This document shows positions 1-7,186 of a stretch of DNA of 14,383 bases, one piece after another. The notes under the pieces were generated by a model that ran no database searches, was not told the DNA's origin, and saw only the letters and a program-made list of their open reading frames with translations. Location of the stretch: assembly GCA_020025255.1 (NCBI GenBank), contig JAHHSK010000049.1, positions 1-14,383 on the forward strand. The letters are read 5' to 3'. The stretch comes from Ruthenibacterium sp. (GTDB taxonomy: Bacteria; Bacillota; Clostridia; Oscillospirales; Ruminococcaceae). The position numbers and the translations under genes are program-made. Position 1 is the stretch's first letter; every line of letters starts with the position of its first letter.

Positions 1-183
1 TCCACGGGGCGCGCGAAGGAATCCCTTAGACACAGCGAATCGAAGCAGACGATTCAGGATACGGTCAAACGCGGCAAAGCCGGGAAAGCTGAGCCGCTGC
101 CAAAGAATGACACCGCCTTGAAAAAGAAAATGTGCGCTGCAACACAAAAAACCGCGGTATCAACAAGACACCGCGGTATATAA
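1..183 (+). CDS. Possible 3' end of an unidentified gene (partial)
   Basis: Frame 1 is open from the window edge to a TAA at 181-183, giving about 60 residues rich in Lys, Ser, Thr and acidic residues (for example ESLRHSESKQTIQDTVKRG, then KAEPLPKNDTALKKKM). The composition looks protein-like and hydrophilic, but I recognise no family. Frame 2 stops at 118-120 and frame 3 stops early. The last codons run through the hairpin at 151-177, so the real stop may have been altered. The AT-rich island that follows suggests the right end of a mobile or decayed element. The start lies outside the window, and coding status is uncertain. Confidence 0.35.
   Translation, partial: STGRAKESLRHSESKQTIQDTVKRGKAGKAEPLPKNDTALKKKMCAATQKTAVSTRHRGI
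151..177 (+). terminator. Hairpin, terminator-like without a U-tract
   Basis: Two copies of the self-complementary octamer ACCGCGGT (151-158 and 170-177) can pair as an 8-bp stem. An A-C mismatch and a TC/GA pair lie inside it around an AACAA loop. It is preceded by a run of A on the plus strand, but followed by ATATAAAAT rather than a T-run, so intrinsic termination on the plus strand would be weak. On the minus strand the stem is followed by TTTTTTGTG, so it may work better there, at the end of the minus-strand unit from 985 down. Confidence 0.45.
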
Positions 184-985
184 AATATTCACTTTTTCGT
201 TCACAATGCATTTGCTGTGGCTTTGGGGAAATACCCCTTTGCTAACTCTGCATGGGTTCGGTTTCCTTTCCACTCATTCCAAAAGGATGGTTTCTGGATT
301 TTCAGCTTATCCAAAGCTGCCGAAAACTTGCTGCTGCATTGGATTTCACAAAACCTTTCTCAAAAATACATGTTTGAATTTTCGGATTTGCTTTTCTGTT
401 TGATTGCGATTAAAAAGAAGCAGACAATAGCTGCGCAAACAATTCTACTTATATGAAAAGAGCTCTTGCTTGCAAGAACATCTTTTTGCAGGGGGCTTGC
501 TACTCATACTCGATCGGTTGACAAACGATTCTTCATCAAGAACACAGTTCGTACCGGAAATTTCTTTTCCAACCCCCGAATCAGAAAAAGCAGTTCGTTC
601 AAATTTCTTTCTGTGCGAAGACGCTTTCACGAACATTCTTCTTTTGAAAGCTTTCTTTACTGGAAGCTGCTTATTGGATGCAGTATAGTGATTGTTTTCT
701 TCTTTCGAAACGATAAATCCAACGGGATTCGATGCTCTTTCTTTACAAAGCACCAAAGTGGCAAATCAACGATTTGTGCATTATCTGTGCAAGGCGTCTT
801 ACTCGTTTGACGAAACCCTGCTAAACTGTACTGGCGGCCTCATTTCCTGCGGCATTCAATCCGCAACACCGGGCTGCCATACCTCTCAATCAGAGCAATT
901 TTAGTGGTTCGTCCGAGTTAAGCGCCTTGCACCGACTGCACGGGTTCTTCAGTCTGGTACATAGGACTCACCCCTTTCCTTCTGT
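184..985. other. AT-rich island with broken minus-strand reading frames; no intact long gene
   Basis: This stretch is visibly richer in A+T than the flanking genes (some 60-base lines are under one-third G+C). No single convincing long gene is present. Minus-strand frames read like protein but are interrupted. The segment 201-359 contains KLKIQKPSFWNEWKG and then HAELAKGYFPKATANAL before TGA. The segment 360-503, in the same frame and separated by a TGA, encodes a membrane-like stretch (RIVCAAIVCFFLIAI followed by KQKSKS). A Lys/Ser-rich 103-codon ORF fills 445-756 in another frame. The unit starts with a promoter-like -10 and a short ORF at 918-962. Short hairpins also occur, for example CAAATC-AAC-GATTTG at 762-776. 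It could be a pseudogene cluster from a mobile element, or a structured non-coding RNA. I do not recognise it. Confidence 0.45.
918..962 (-). CDS. Possible 14-aa leader peptide or truncated ORF
   Basis: The ATG at 962 on the minus strand is preceded by AAAGGGG (971-977), 8 nt upstream, one of the best ribosome sites in the window, and by a TATAAT -10 at 990-995. The ORF encodes MYQTEEPVQSVQGA and stops at TAA (918-920). The same frame then stays open for 25 more codons (LGRTTKIALIERYG and on) to a TGA at 840-842. It is either a genuine short leader ORF or the 5' end of a gene broken by the TAA. No family recognised. Confidence 0.35.
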   Translation of the reverse strand: MYQTEEPVQSVQGA

Positions 986-989
986 CTTT

Positions 990-995
990 ATTATA
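990..995 (-). promoter_or_regulatory. Candidate -10 element of the minus-strand unit
   Basis: The minus strand reads TATAAT exactly. No good -35 is visible at 16-18 bp (TGGATT at 17 bp). The predicted start is close to 983, just upstream of the strong AAAGGGG ribosome site at 971-977, so position and context support a promoter despite the weak -35. Confidence 0.45.
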
Positions 996-1073
996 CCCAA
1001 GAAGCACCCGGAAATCCATAGGCAGGATGCACGGAGTTTTAAAAAAAGAATGAGCAAATAGCACAAAAAGCTA

Positions 1074-1102
1074 TTGACGCGTGAAAAAATAGTAGGCATA
1101 AT
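1074..1102 (+). promoter_or_regulatory. Promoter of the three-gene 1132-2404 operon
   Basis: TTGACG (1074-1079), a 17-bp spacer and CATAAT (1097-1102): a good sigma-A-type match. The predicted start near 1109 leaves a very short leader before the ribosome site (GGAGGAAGGAAG from 1111). Confidence 0.7.
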
Positions 1103-1131
1103 GAAGAAAAGGAGGAAGGAAGAAACAGCAA

Positions 1132-1584
1132 ATGGGAACGGTTTATGTGGATGCGGATGCATGCCCGGTAAAGAAAATCATCGTGCAGCAGGCAAAGGCG
1201 CGCGGCATAGCGGTAGTGATGCTGGCAGATACAAGCCATGTGCTGCACGATGACTATGCCCAGGTGATCACCGTGCCAAAAGGGCGCGACAGTGTCGATT
1301 TCCGTCTGGTGACGCTGCTGCATGCCGGGGATATCGTAGTAACGCAAGATATCGGCGTTGCGGCTATGGCACTGGGCAAAGGCGCGCGGTGCGTCAATCC
1401 GAACGGGCTTATTTATACAAATAGTAATATTGACATGCTGTTATACATGCGGCACGAAAACAGCCGAGCGCGGCGCAGCGGACACTATACCGCAGTGCCG
1501 GCACGCACAAAACAGGATGAGGATGCATTCCGCCGCGCGTTTTGCGCGCTGCTGGATGAGATACAGGAAGGGGAAAGAATATGA
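1132..1584 (+). CDS. yqxD: YaiI/YqxD (UPF0178, DUF188) family protein
   Basis: This is a 150-aa protein with the family hallmarks: an N-terminal VYVDADACPVK block (residues 4-14), an RDSVDFRLV stretch near 52-60, the GDIVVTQDIGVAAMAL block around 66-81, and a C-terminal basic region followed by a DEDAFRRAF helix. Length matches the family. These proteins have an acidic N-terminal motif and a PIN/NYN-like fold, so a nuclease or RNA-processing role is often suspected, but the function is not established. The start follows AAGGAAG with suitable spacing, behind a good promoter. Its TGA overlaps the next ATG by 4 bp (ATGA at 1581-1584), which indicates translational coupling with the DUF3783 gene. 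Confidence 0.9.
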   Translation: MGTVYVDADACPVKKIIVQQAKARGIAVVMLADTSHVLHDDYAQVITVPKGRDSVDFRLVTLLHAGDIVVTQDIGVAAMALGKGARCVNPNGLIYTNSNIDMLLYMRHENSRARRSGHYTAVPARTKQDEDAFRRAFCALLDEIQEGERI

Positions 1585-1997
1585 AAGCACATATCAACAC
1601 CACAGCGGCAAAGCCGCTTGCGCTGCATTACGGATTGCCGGAGGATCAGCGCCGCGGGCTTTGCGCCGTGCTGGAGGAAATGAGCATTGAGCAGGTGCAG
1701 CTTCAGCCGGAACAGCTGGGGCAGCCGATCGGGCTGCTTGCAGGGATCGGCGGCAAGGCGGCTGCACCGTATACGGGGCAAGCACCGCGCGAGCAGCTGC
1801 TGCTTTTGAGCCAGCTGGAGCGCAGCGAACTGAATCGTCTTTTGGATTCTTTGCGGGATGCAGGGGTGTCGATCCCGCTGAAGGCGATCATCACAAAGCA
1901 CAACAAAACATGGAGCGTGCTGGCACTGCTGGAAGAATTGAACCGCGAGCGCGAAGCCGTGAAGCAGTATGAAGCGGCAAACCGGAACAGGGGGTAA
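1581..1997 (+). CDS. DUF3783 domain-containing protein
   Basis: This 138-aa soluble protein has a C-terminal half that fits DUF3783: an ERSELNRLLDSLRDAG helix, then a KAIITKHNKTW strand-turn with Lys and Asn-x-x-Trp, then a final LLEELNREREAV helix. The N-terminal half contains a CAVLEEMSIEQVQL segment and a LLAGIGGKA stretch, which looks like a sensor of whether a partner is absent or present, but that is only inference. The function is unknown. It overlaps the upstream yqxD-like gene by 4 bp and is followed 5 bp later by the next gene, so all three are co-transcribed. The ribosome site is AGGAAGGGG at 1564-1572. Confidence 0.75.
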   Translation: MKAHINTTAAKPLALHYGLPEDQRRGLCAVLEEMSIEQVQLQPEQLGQPIGLLAGIGGKAAAPYTGQAPREQLLLLSQLERSELNRLLDSLRDAGVSIPLKAIITKHNKTWSVLALLEELNREREAVKQYEAANRNRG

Positions 1998-2002
1998 GCA
2001 AA

Positions 2003-2404
2003 ATGAATTTTGAATCCGTGATAAACCGCGTAAAGGCGGAAAAGTGCGCGGGCATCCGCTATCAGCAGGCGGGGCATCATCACTTCCGCGACCGCGTCAC
2101 GGTATACCGTGACGGAAAGCTGCTGTTCGAGCGTTTTTGCTACGGCGAAGCGGCGGGCCTCGTCTTTTCCGTCTGGGCAAAGGCAGAGGACGGCAGCGGC
2201 AGCCCGGCGTGGGATTTTACCGGCTGCAACGTCACAAGTGCCCCGCAGGAAGTTCCGCACACGCTGACGGACGCCGATGAAAACAGCTTGGCATTCGACG
2301 GCAAAAGCATCCGCTGGGAATGCACCGAAAAGCTGAAAACCGACAGAAAAAACGGCTACGGCGGCCCGGTTTACTGGGTAAAGCGTCTGTTCGGCGCGGT
2401 CTGA
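2003..2404 (+). CDS. Hypothetical protein, 133 aa, third gene of the operon
   Basis: The ATG at 2003 follows GGGGG plus an 8-nt spacer, just past the stop of the DUF3783 gene. The product looks soluble, with no signal peptide or membrane segment. It starts with a short helical region (MNFESVINRVKAEKCAGIRY), followed by a likely beta-rich part. Visible features are a GHHHFRDRV patch, a strand pair (VTVYRDGKLLFERFCYGEA), several Trp residues and a basic C-terminus (KTDRKNGYGGPVYWVKRLFG). I do not recognise a family. Operon position suggests a link to the two upstream genes of unknown function. Codon use matches its neighbours. Confidence 0.65.
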   Translation: MNFESVINRVKAEKCAGIRYQQAGHHHFRDRVTVYRDGKLLFERFCYGEAAGLVFSVWAKAEDGSGSPAWDFTGCNVTSAPQEVPHTLTDADENSLAFDGKSIRWECTEKLKTDRKNGYGGPVYWVKRLFGAV

Positions 2405-2527
2405 AAGAGGAATCCGCACCAAAACGCGGCACATGCGCGGCATACGCAGGCACGGCCTGCCGTGCAGTGCACAAAACGCGGCGCATGCGGCAAAGCGGCA
2501 CTGCACAAACCGCCGCAGTAAAAACAA
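2405..2527 (+). repeat. Hairpin-rich trailer with an imperfect direct repeat
   Basis: Between the 133-aa gene and the terminator there is no ORF with a ribosome site. AAAACGCGGC followed by A/G and CATGCG occurs twice (2421-2437 and 2473-2489). One hairpin is GCAGGC-ACG-GCCTGC (2446-2460). A second has a perfect 9-bp stem, GTGCAGTGC (2462-2470) with GCACTGCAC (2498-2506), and encloses the second repeat copy. This is either a structured 3' UTR or a small RNA released from the operon transcript. Confidence 0.4.
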
Positions 2528-2573
2528 AAAAGCGCCGGAGCACAGCCCTTTTGCGGGGTGCTCCGGCGCTTTT
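2528..2573. terminator. Bidirectional intrinsic terminator
   Basis: A stem of AAAAGCGCCGGAGCAC (2528-2543) pairs perfectly with the complementary arm at 2558-2573 (16 bp). The loop is 14 nt. The arms are bounded by A on the left and T on the right, so it can terminate both the operon (plus) and galT (minus), which converge here. Confidence 0.9.
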
Positions 2574-2615
2574 GCTTTTATATTTGTTTTAGAAAGGAAT
2601 GTCCCGCAAATGCGT

Positions 2616-4157
2616 TCAACATTCCGTGCAGCCGACAGCGGCAAGAAAGCGCGCAAAGGCGGCATTGCCCTCGGCCGTCTGCTTAAAGACTCCCGCGTGC
2701 TCCAGGCACGTTTCAAACTTTACGCCGATCTCGTTGCGCACGGCTTGCTCTGCGGCCTGCGGCGCAAGTGCCGTACCGTATTTTTCCACAAGGAAATCAA
2801 GCCAATCGGCATGTTCCGGTGCGGCGGCCTTGCATGCGTCGGCATCGGCTGTGCCGCAAAGCACGGCGGCGATCTGTTCGCTTTGCTTTTTCAGGCGGCT
2901 GGGCAGGATCGCAAGCCCCATAACCTCGATCAGGCCGATATTTTCCTTTTTGATGTGGTGGATCTCGCGGTGCGGGTGGAAGATACCCTCCGGGAATTCG
3001 GCACTGGTGCGGTTGTTGCGCGGGACAAGATCGAGGATGAAGCCCGATTCTTCCTCGTAATGCAGGATCGGGGTAACGGTATTGTGCGGTGTGCAGACGC
3101 CGTTTTCCACCGTCTGCGCCAGAATGTCGGCGGAAGGATCGGAATAGCCCTGCCAGATTTCCAGAAAACGGGATGCAAACGCGATCATCGCATCGGCATT
3201 GCGCCCGGTGACACGCACGGCACTTACCGGCCAGCGCAGCGTGTCGATCTGCAGCTGCGGGTAATCCGGATGGCGGAAGGACGCCAGCGCGGATGCACGC
3301 TGCATCGGGAAGGTGTAGTTGCCGCCCTGGAAATGCATGTGGCTCAGGATGCTGCCGCCGACGATCGGAAGATCCGCGTTGCTGCCGCAGGTGTAATGCG
3401 GGAACTGGCGCACAAAATCAAACAGCTGGCCGAAGGTTTCGGGCGTGATGTGCATGGGCTTGTGGCCGTGGCCGAACACGATGCAGTGTTCATTATAATA
3501 AACATACGGGCTGTATTGCAGATACCATGTTTCGCCGCACAATTCGATCGGCACAACGCGGTGATTTTGCCGGGCGGGAAAGTTGACGCGCCCGGCATAG
3601 CCGATGTTTTCGATGCAAAGCATGCATTTGGGGTAGCTTGCCGCGGGCTGAAGCCGTTCCAGCGCGATCGTCTTGGGGTCTTTTTCCGGTTTTGTCAGGT
3701 TGATCGTGATTTCAAGCTCGCCGTACTTGCACGGATGATTCCATTTGATGTTTTTAGCGATCTGTGCGGTGCGGATATAGTTCGAAGCGATGCACAGATC
3801 ATAAAAATAATCGGTGGCGGCGCGCACGCCATCGGTGCGCCAAAGCGAGGCAAAGCGGGCTTCCACCTCACTTTGGCGCGGCATCACAGCACCCATGATG
3901 CGCGCTTCAAAGTTGACGCGCAGCGCGGGCACTTCGCCGTCGTACAGCCCGCGTGCGGCGGCATCATCCAGCAAAGCATCCAGCAGCGCGGTGGGAAGCG
4001 CGAAATGTTCTTCGGGAACTTCGCCCTGCCACGGTTCGGAAAGGCCGAACAGATCCAAAAGGGTATTGCGCGCCACATAGGCATCCAGTGTGCCGATCAG
4101 CCCATGCTGGCGGCTGTACTGGATAAAACGTTCCAACAGCAAAGCGGTATTTTCCAT
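2616..4157 (-). CDS. galT: UDP-glucose--hexose-1-phosphate uridylyltransferase, class II GalT
   Basis: GalT exchanges UMP between UDP-glucose and galactose 1-phosphate in the Leloir pathway of galactose use. The 513-aa protein matches the Firmicutes class II type in length and motifs. YIRTAQIAKNIKW lies at about 128-140. A CxxC-like PKCMLC followed by NIGYAGR is near 176-190. The active-site block SHMHFQGG at 272-279 holds the catalytic His (H275 of the H-x-H-x-Q pattern). I chose the ATG at 4157 because it follows GAGGAGG with a good spacer and sits below a good minus-strand promoter. The frame continues upstream to 4514, but that part overlaps asnS and its promoter. No galK or galE is adjacent, so galT is separated from the rest of the pathway here. 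Confidence 0.95.
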   Translation of the reverse strand: MENTALLLERFIQYSRQHGLIGTLDAYVARNTLLDLFGLSEPWQGEVPEEHFALPTALLDALLDDAAARGLYDGEVPALRVNFEARIMGAVMPRQSEVEARFASLWRTDGVRAATDYFYDLCIASNYIRTAQIAKNIKWNHPCKYGELEITINLTKPEKDPKTIALERLQPAASYPKCMLCIENIGYAGRVNFPARQNHRVVPIELCGETWYLQYSPYVYYNEHCIVFGHGHKPMHITPETFGQLFDFVRQFPHYTCGSNADLPIVGGSILSHMHFQGGNYTFPMQRASALASFRHPDYPQLQIDTLRWPVSAVRVTGRNADAMIAFASRFLEIWQGYSDPSADILAQTVENGVCTPHNTVTPILHYEEESGFILDLVPRNNRTSAEFPEGIFHPHREIHHIKKENIGLIEVMGLAILPSRLKKQSEQIAAVLCGTADADACKAAAPEHADWLDFLVEKYGTALAPQAAEQAVRNEIGVKFETCLEHAGVFKQTAEGNAAFARFLAAVGCTEC

Positions 4158-4212
4158 GATGCTCCTCCTCATTTTTGCGAAAACCGTGTAAAAGCGGTGT
4201 TTTGTTATCTTT

Positions 4213-4241
4213 ATTATAGAGGTCGGGATACGATCATACAA
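4213..4241 (-). promoter_or_regulatory. galT promoter
   Basis: Minus-strand TTGTAT (4236-4241), a 17-bp spacer and TATAAT (4213-4218). The predicted start is near 4206, leaving a roughly 50-nt leader before the GalT start. Confidence 0.75.
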
Positions 4242-4303
4242 GGAAATTTTGTTGCATGCTTGCGTGAATTCTGTGGCAAAAAAGATTTCCGGTGCGATAA
4301 GGT

Positions 4304-4332
4304 TTGACTTTGCCGCATGCAGCCCATATAAT
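4304..4332 (+). promoter_or_regulatory. asnS promoter
   Basis: TTGACT (4304-4309), a 17-bp spacer and TATAAT (4327-4332). The predicted start is near 4339. The leader is only about 35 nt, too short for a T-box riboswitch, so asnS here does not seem to be under T-box control. This promoter also rules out the far-upstream ATG at 4249 as the start. Confidence 0.8.
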
Positions 4333-4374
4333 AAAGGAATAAAACAAATTTTGCAAATGGGGATGAAGATTGTT

Positions 4375-5760
4375 ATGAAACGTGTAGAGATCCATGCGCT
4401 GTATGCGGCGCCCCCGGCAGATGGTACGATCGTGACTGTGTGCGGCTGGGCAAAAACGGTGCGCGATTCGAAGAATATCGGTTTTATCGAATTGTCCGAC
4501 GGTTCGGCGTTCAAATCGCTGCAGATCGTCTTTGAAGCGGCAAAGCTTGAAAATTATAAAGAAATCGCAAAAGCAGGTGTCGGCACAAGCCTTGCTGTCA
4601 CCGGGCGCGTTGTGCTTACGCCGAACGCAAAGCAGCCGTTCGAGGTCAATGCGGATTCGATCGAGGTGCTGGGCGTCTGCCCGCCGGAATATCCGCTGCA
4701 GAAAAAGCGCCATACGGTCGAATTCCTGCGCACGATGCCGCATCTGCGCGCGCGCACCAATACGTTCAGCGCGGCATTCCGGGTGCGCAGTGTGGCAGCA
4801 TATGCCATTCACAAGTTCTTTCAGGAAAGAGGCTTTGTGTATGTGCACACGCCGATCATCACCGGATCGGACTGCGAAGGCGCGGGGGAAATGTTCCGCG
4901 TCACAAGCCTTGATCTGAACGAGCTGCCGCGCACTGAGGAAGGAACCATCGATTACGCGCAGGATTTCTTCGGCCGCTCCACCAACCTGACGGTTTCCGG
5001 CCAGCTGGAAGCAGAGGCTATGGCAACGGCCATGGGCAATGTGTACACCTTCGGCCCGACGTTCCGCGCCGAAAATTCCAACACCCCGCGCCACGCTGCG
5101 GAATTCTGGATGATCGAGCCGGAAATCACGTTTGCCGATCTTTCGGATGATATGGATCTGGCGGAAGCTATGGTGAAAAGCGTCATCCGCTATGTGTTGG
5201 AAACCTGCCCCGACGAAATGGAATTCTTCAACAAATTCTACGATAAAACGCTGCTGGAGCGTTTGAACGCGCTGGTGGACAGCGAATTCGGCCGCGTCAG
5301 CTATACCGAAGCGGTCGAGACCCTGAAGCAGCATAACGATCAATTCCAGTACAAGGTGGAATGGGGTACCGATTTGCAGACCGAGCACGAGCGCTTTTTG
5401 ACCGAACAGGTTTACAAAAAGCCCGTGTTCGTCACCGATTACCCCAAGGAGATCAAATCCTTCTATATGCGCATCAACGAGGACGGCAAAACCGTCGCGG
5501 CGGCAGATATGCTGGTTCCGGGCGTGGGCGAGCTGATCGGCGGCAGCCAGCGTGAAGAACGGCTGGATATCCTGCTGCAGCGCATGGAAGAGCTGGGGCT
5601 TGCGCGCGAGGATTACGAATGGTATCTTGACCTGCGCCGCTTCGGCACCGTGCAGCATGCGGGCTTCGGGCTTGGGTTTGAACGCCTGATCATGTATTTG
5701 ACGGGGATCCCCAACATCCGCGATGTCCTTCCGTTCCCGCGTACGGCAGGCGGATTTTGA
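4375..5760 (+). CDS. asnS: Asparaginyl-tRNA synthetase
   Basis: AsnRS charges tRNA(Asn) with asparagine in the cytoplasm. The 461-aa product has the usual length. The N-terminal OB-fold anticodon-binding domain (about 1-105) includes [21 protein letters not shown]. The class II catalytic core follows, with [21 protein letters not shown] (230-250, motif 2) and [15 protein letters not shown] near 430-444 (motif 3), then the family ending [15 protein letters not shown]. The presence of AsnRS implies direct Asn-tRNA charging. In-frame ATGs at 4357 and 4363 are possible alternative starts; I prefer 4375 for the fit with family N-termini. Own promoter, own terminator, so a single-gene unit. Confidence 0.96.
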   Translation: MKRVEIHALYAAPPADGTIVTVCGWAKTVRDSKNIGFIELSDGSAFKSLQIVFEAAKLENYKEIAKAGVGTSLAVTGRVVLTPNAKQPFEVNADSIEVLGVCPPEYPLQKKRHTVEFLRTMPHLRARTNTFSAAFRVRSVAAYAIHKFFQERGFVYVHTPIITGSDCEGAGEMFRVTSLDLNELPRTEEGTIDYAQDFFGRSTNLTVSGQLEAEAMATAMGNVYTFGPTFRAENSNTPRHAAEFWMIEPEITFADLSDDMDLAEAMVKSVIRYVLETCPDEMEFFNKFYDKTLLERLNALVDSEFGRVSYTEAVETLKQHNDQFQYKVEWGTDLQTEHERFLTEQVYKKPVFVTDYPKEIKSFYMRINEDGKTVAAADMLVPGVGELIGGSQREERLDILLQRMEELGLAREDYEWYLDLRRFGTVQHAGFGLGFERLIMYLTGIPNIRDVLPFPRTAGGF

Positions 5761-5798
5761 TCTTTGCTGAAATCGGGATATTTTTTTCGCAAAAGCAG

Positions 5799-5839
5799 AA
5801 CAGCACAGCACCGGAATACCGGAGCTGTGCTGTTTTTTT
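5799..5839 (+). terminator. asnS intrinsic terminator
   Basis: An 11-bp outer stem, AACAGCACAGC (5799-5809) with GCTGTGCTGTT (5824-5834), then an A-A mismatch and a CCGG/CCGG inner stem closed by AATA. It ends in a seven-T run (5833-5839). It may also act on the minus strand for the small ORF at 5910. Confidence 0.9.
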
Positions 5840-5909
5840 ATCGTTTTACCGGCAGCTGCCGCGGATTATGCCGTGCGGGGCGCTGCGCATTTGCCAAGCG
5901 GACAGGTGC

Positions 5910-6041
5910 TTACGCCGCGTCCTCGTAATTGCGGGAATAATCGTCAAAGTGCCGTTCATAGGGCGGTTTTTCAAACGCGGGCACATAAAAATCTTCTTCC
6001 TCGAAAACACCCTTCGGTGCAAGCTCTGCCATTTTTACCAT
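5910..6041 (-). CDS. Small acidic ORF, 43 aa
   Basis: The ATG at 6041 (minus) follows AAAGGAG with a 10-nt spacer. The product starts MVKMAELAPKGVFEEEDFYV and then has a Pro/aromatic/acidic tail (PPYERHFDDYSRNYEDAA). It is strongly acidic, with no Cys, signal or membrane segment. It lies 86 bp downstream of the WYL regulator on the same strand, so it may be co-transcribed with it. The same frame is open further up, to an ATG at 6107, but that part lacks a ribosome site. No family recognised. An inverted repeat lies just upstream. Confidence 0.5.
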   Translation of the reverse strand: MVKMAELAPKGVFEEEDFYVPAFEKPPYERHFDDYSRNYEDAA

Positions 6042-6062
6042 ACAAAAGGCACTCCTTTCAGC

Positions 6063-6077
6063 GCGTTGGTGCAACGC
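6063..6077. promoter_or_regulatory. Perfect inverted repeat upstream of the 43-aa ORF
   Basis: GCGTTG-GTG-CAACGC is a 6-bp dyad with a 3-nt centre. It sits a few bases upstream of the AAAGGAG ribosome site of the small ORF, downstream of a TATACT -10-like hexamer at 6096-6101 (minus). It could be an operator or a small leader hairpin. Confidence 0.35.
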
Positions 6078-6127
6078 TTGTTTGATTGTGCCTTCAGTAT
6101 AACGCAATAAATGTCCGATAATATGTA

Positions 6128-7120
6128 CTATTTGTACTGTGCCAGCATCGTTTCACAGAATTGGATGTACTGTGTCACGGCTTCGGGCGGGCCGAGCAGC
6201 TGGGCATCCGTGCCAAAGCCGGAAAGCCAGCCCATAAACTGCGGGCTGATGACGGCATCGGCATGGATGCGGAACGAGCCGTCCGGGCAGGGCAGCACCG
6301 TGATATCCTTGCCGAAGCGGTCGAACACGACACCGGCCAGATGCGAAGCAAAGCGAAGCTCTACCGATTGCGGGGTGCCGCCGAACATGCCGAAGCGGGA
6401 GCTTGCATATTCCGCCATATCGATATCGGCAAACAGCTCTTTTCCAAGCCGCGGCGTGCGCACAATGGAAAGATCCTTCATTTTATCCACGCGGTAATGG
6501 CGGATCCCCGGCGGGCAGGCGGTGTGGTCGAACGCGACAAGATAATAGTTTTCGCTGTCCCAGATAAGCGCATACGGCGATCGGCGGTAGAAGCTGCCCT
6601 CACGGCGCAGGCGGATCTTTTTTTCCGGGGTCCATTCAAAATAACGGAATGCGATCTGCCGATCCTGCGAAATAGCGGCATGGATCATATCAATGCTGTA
6701 ATAGATGCTTTCGTTCATGCTTTTGCGCCGCCCTGCCGCATAAACCTGCCGCTGCAGGCTCTGCGCCTCGTGGCGGCTGGTCAGCCCTTCCAGCTTGCGG
6801 ATCAGCTCGCGGCTTTTCTTTGCGGAAAGAAAGCGGCACGATTGCACGGCATCCACCAGAAGCTTGAGTTCGGGCAGCTCGAATGCGCGGTGCACCAGAC
6901 GGTATTGCCCCGAACGCCCGCGGGTGGATACGATATCCATGCCGTAATCCTCCAAGGTGCGGATATCATCGTATATGCTTTTGCGCTCGGCGCGGATGCC
7001 TTCGCTTTCCAGCCGGGAAAGGATCTCGTTCATGGAAATGCCGTGTTCTTCATCGGTTTCACGGCGCAGAAGATCGGCAAGAACCAGCAGCTTCATTTTC
7101 TGTTTTTCGCTCTTAGGCAT
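6128..7120 (-). CDS. WYL-domain transcriptional regulator with N-terminal winged HTH
   Basis: This 330-aa DNA-binding regulator has an N-terminal winged helix-turn-helix (about 5-75) with the ERKSIYDDIRTLEDYGMDIV pattern of the HTH_11/DeoR-like group. A helical linker precedes the WYL domain (about 140-220), which includes YALIWDSENYYLVAFD and then IRHYRVDKMKDLSIV. The C-terminal part (about 235-330) is the WCX-type extension. WYL domains are thought to sense nucleic acid or small ligands. I use the ATG at 7120; the GTG at 7129 extends the frame by three codons, but the ribosome site (AAAAAGGGTG) fits 7120 better. It is transcribed divergently from a MATE pump, so it probably controls that pump and itself. 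Confidence 0.9.
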   Translation of the reverse strand: MPKSEKQKMKLLVLADLLRRETDEEHGISMNEILSRLESEGIRAERKSIYDDIRTLEDYGMDIVSTRGRSGQYRLVHRAFELPELKLLVDAVQSCRFLSAKKSRELIRKLEGLTSRHEAQSLQRQVYAAGRRKSMNESIYYSIDMIHAAISQDRQIAFRYFEWTPEKKIRLRREGSFYRRSPYALIWDSENYYLVAFDHTACPPGIRHYRVDKMKDLSIVRTPRLGKELFADIDMAEYASSRFGMFGGTPQSVELRFASHLAGVVFDRFGKDITVLPCPDGSFRIHADAVISPQFMGWLSGFGTDAQLLGPPEAVTQYIQFCETMLAQYK

Positions 7121-7157
7121 AATGCACACCCTTTTTATAAAAACTTTGTGGAATAAG

Positions 7158-7186
7158 TTGAAAAAAGGAATGGGTTGCTATATACT
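7158..7186 (+). promoter_or_regulatory. Promoter of the MATE transporter gene
   Basis: TTGAAA (7158-7163), a 17-bp spacer and TATACT (7181-7186). The start is predicted near 7193. An alternative TTGACA at 7211-7216 with AAAAAT 17 bp later would start too close to the ribosome site, so it is less likely. Confidence 0.65.

Noticed and set aside
2433..4307. A 624-codon plus-strand ORF opposite galT
   Set aside because: It lies antisense to a well-supported GalT, runs through the terminator hairpin, has no ribosome site or family motifs, and is typical of codon-bias shadows in GC-rich genes.
4249..4374. N-terminal extension of asnS from the ATG at 4249
   Set aside because: It lies upstream of the consensus asnS promoter (4304-4332), so it cannot be in that mRNA.
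4333..4374. T-box riboswitch in front of asnS
   Set aside because: The predicted leader is only about 35 nt, far too short for a T-box, and no such stem or GGTGG-type sequence is present.
4158..4514. N-terminal extension of galT upstream of 4157
   Set aside because: It overlaps asnS and its promoter and lies upstream of the galT promoter; the ATG at 4157 has a strong ribosome site.
4234..5811. A 525-codon minus-strand ORF opposite asnS
   Set aside because: It is antisense to AsnRS and crosses the asnS terminator and promoter. The composition is rich in His, Arg and Cys, as in shadow frames.
6161..7156. A 331-codon plus-strand ORF opposite the WYL regulator
   Set aside because: It is a shadow of the regulator gene with no ribosome site. 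The WYL frame has clear domain motifs.
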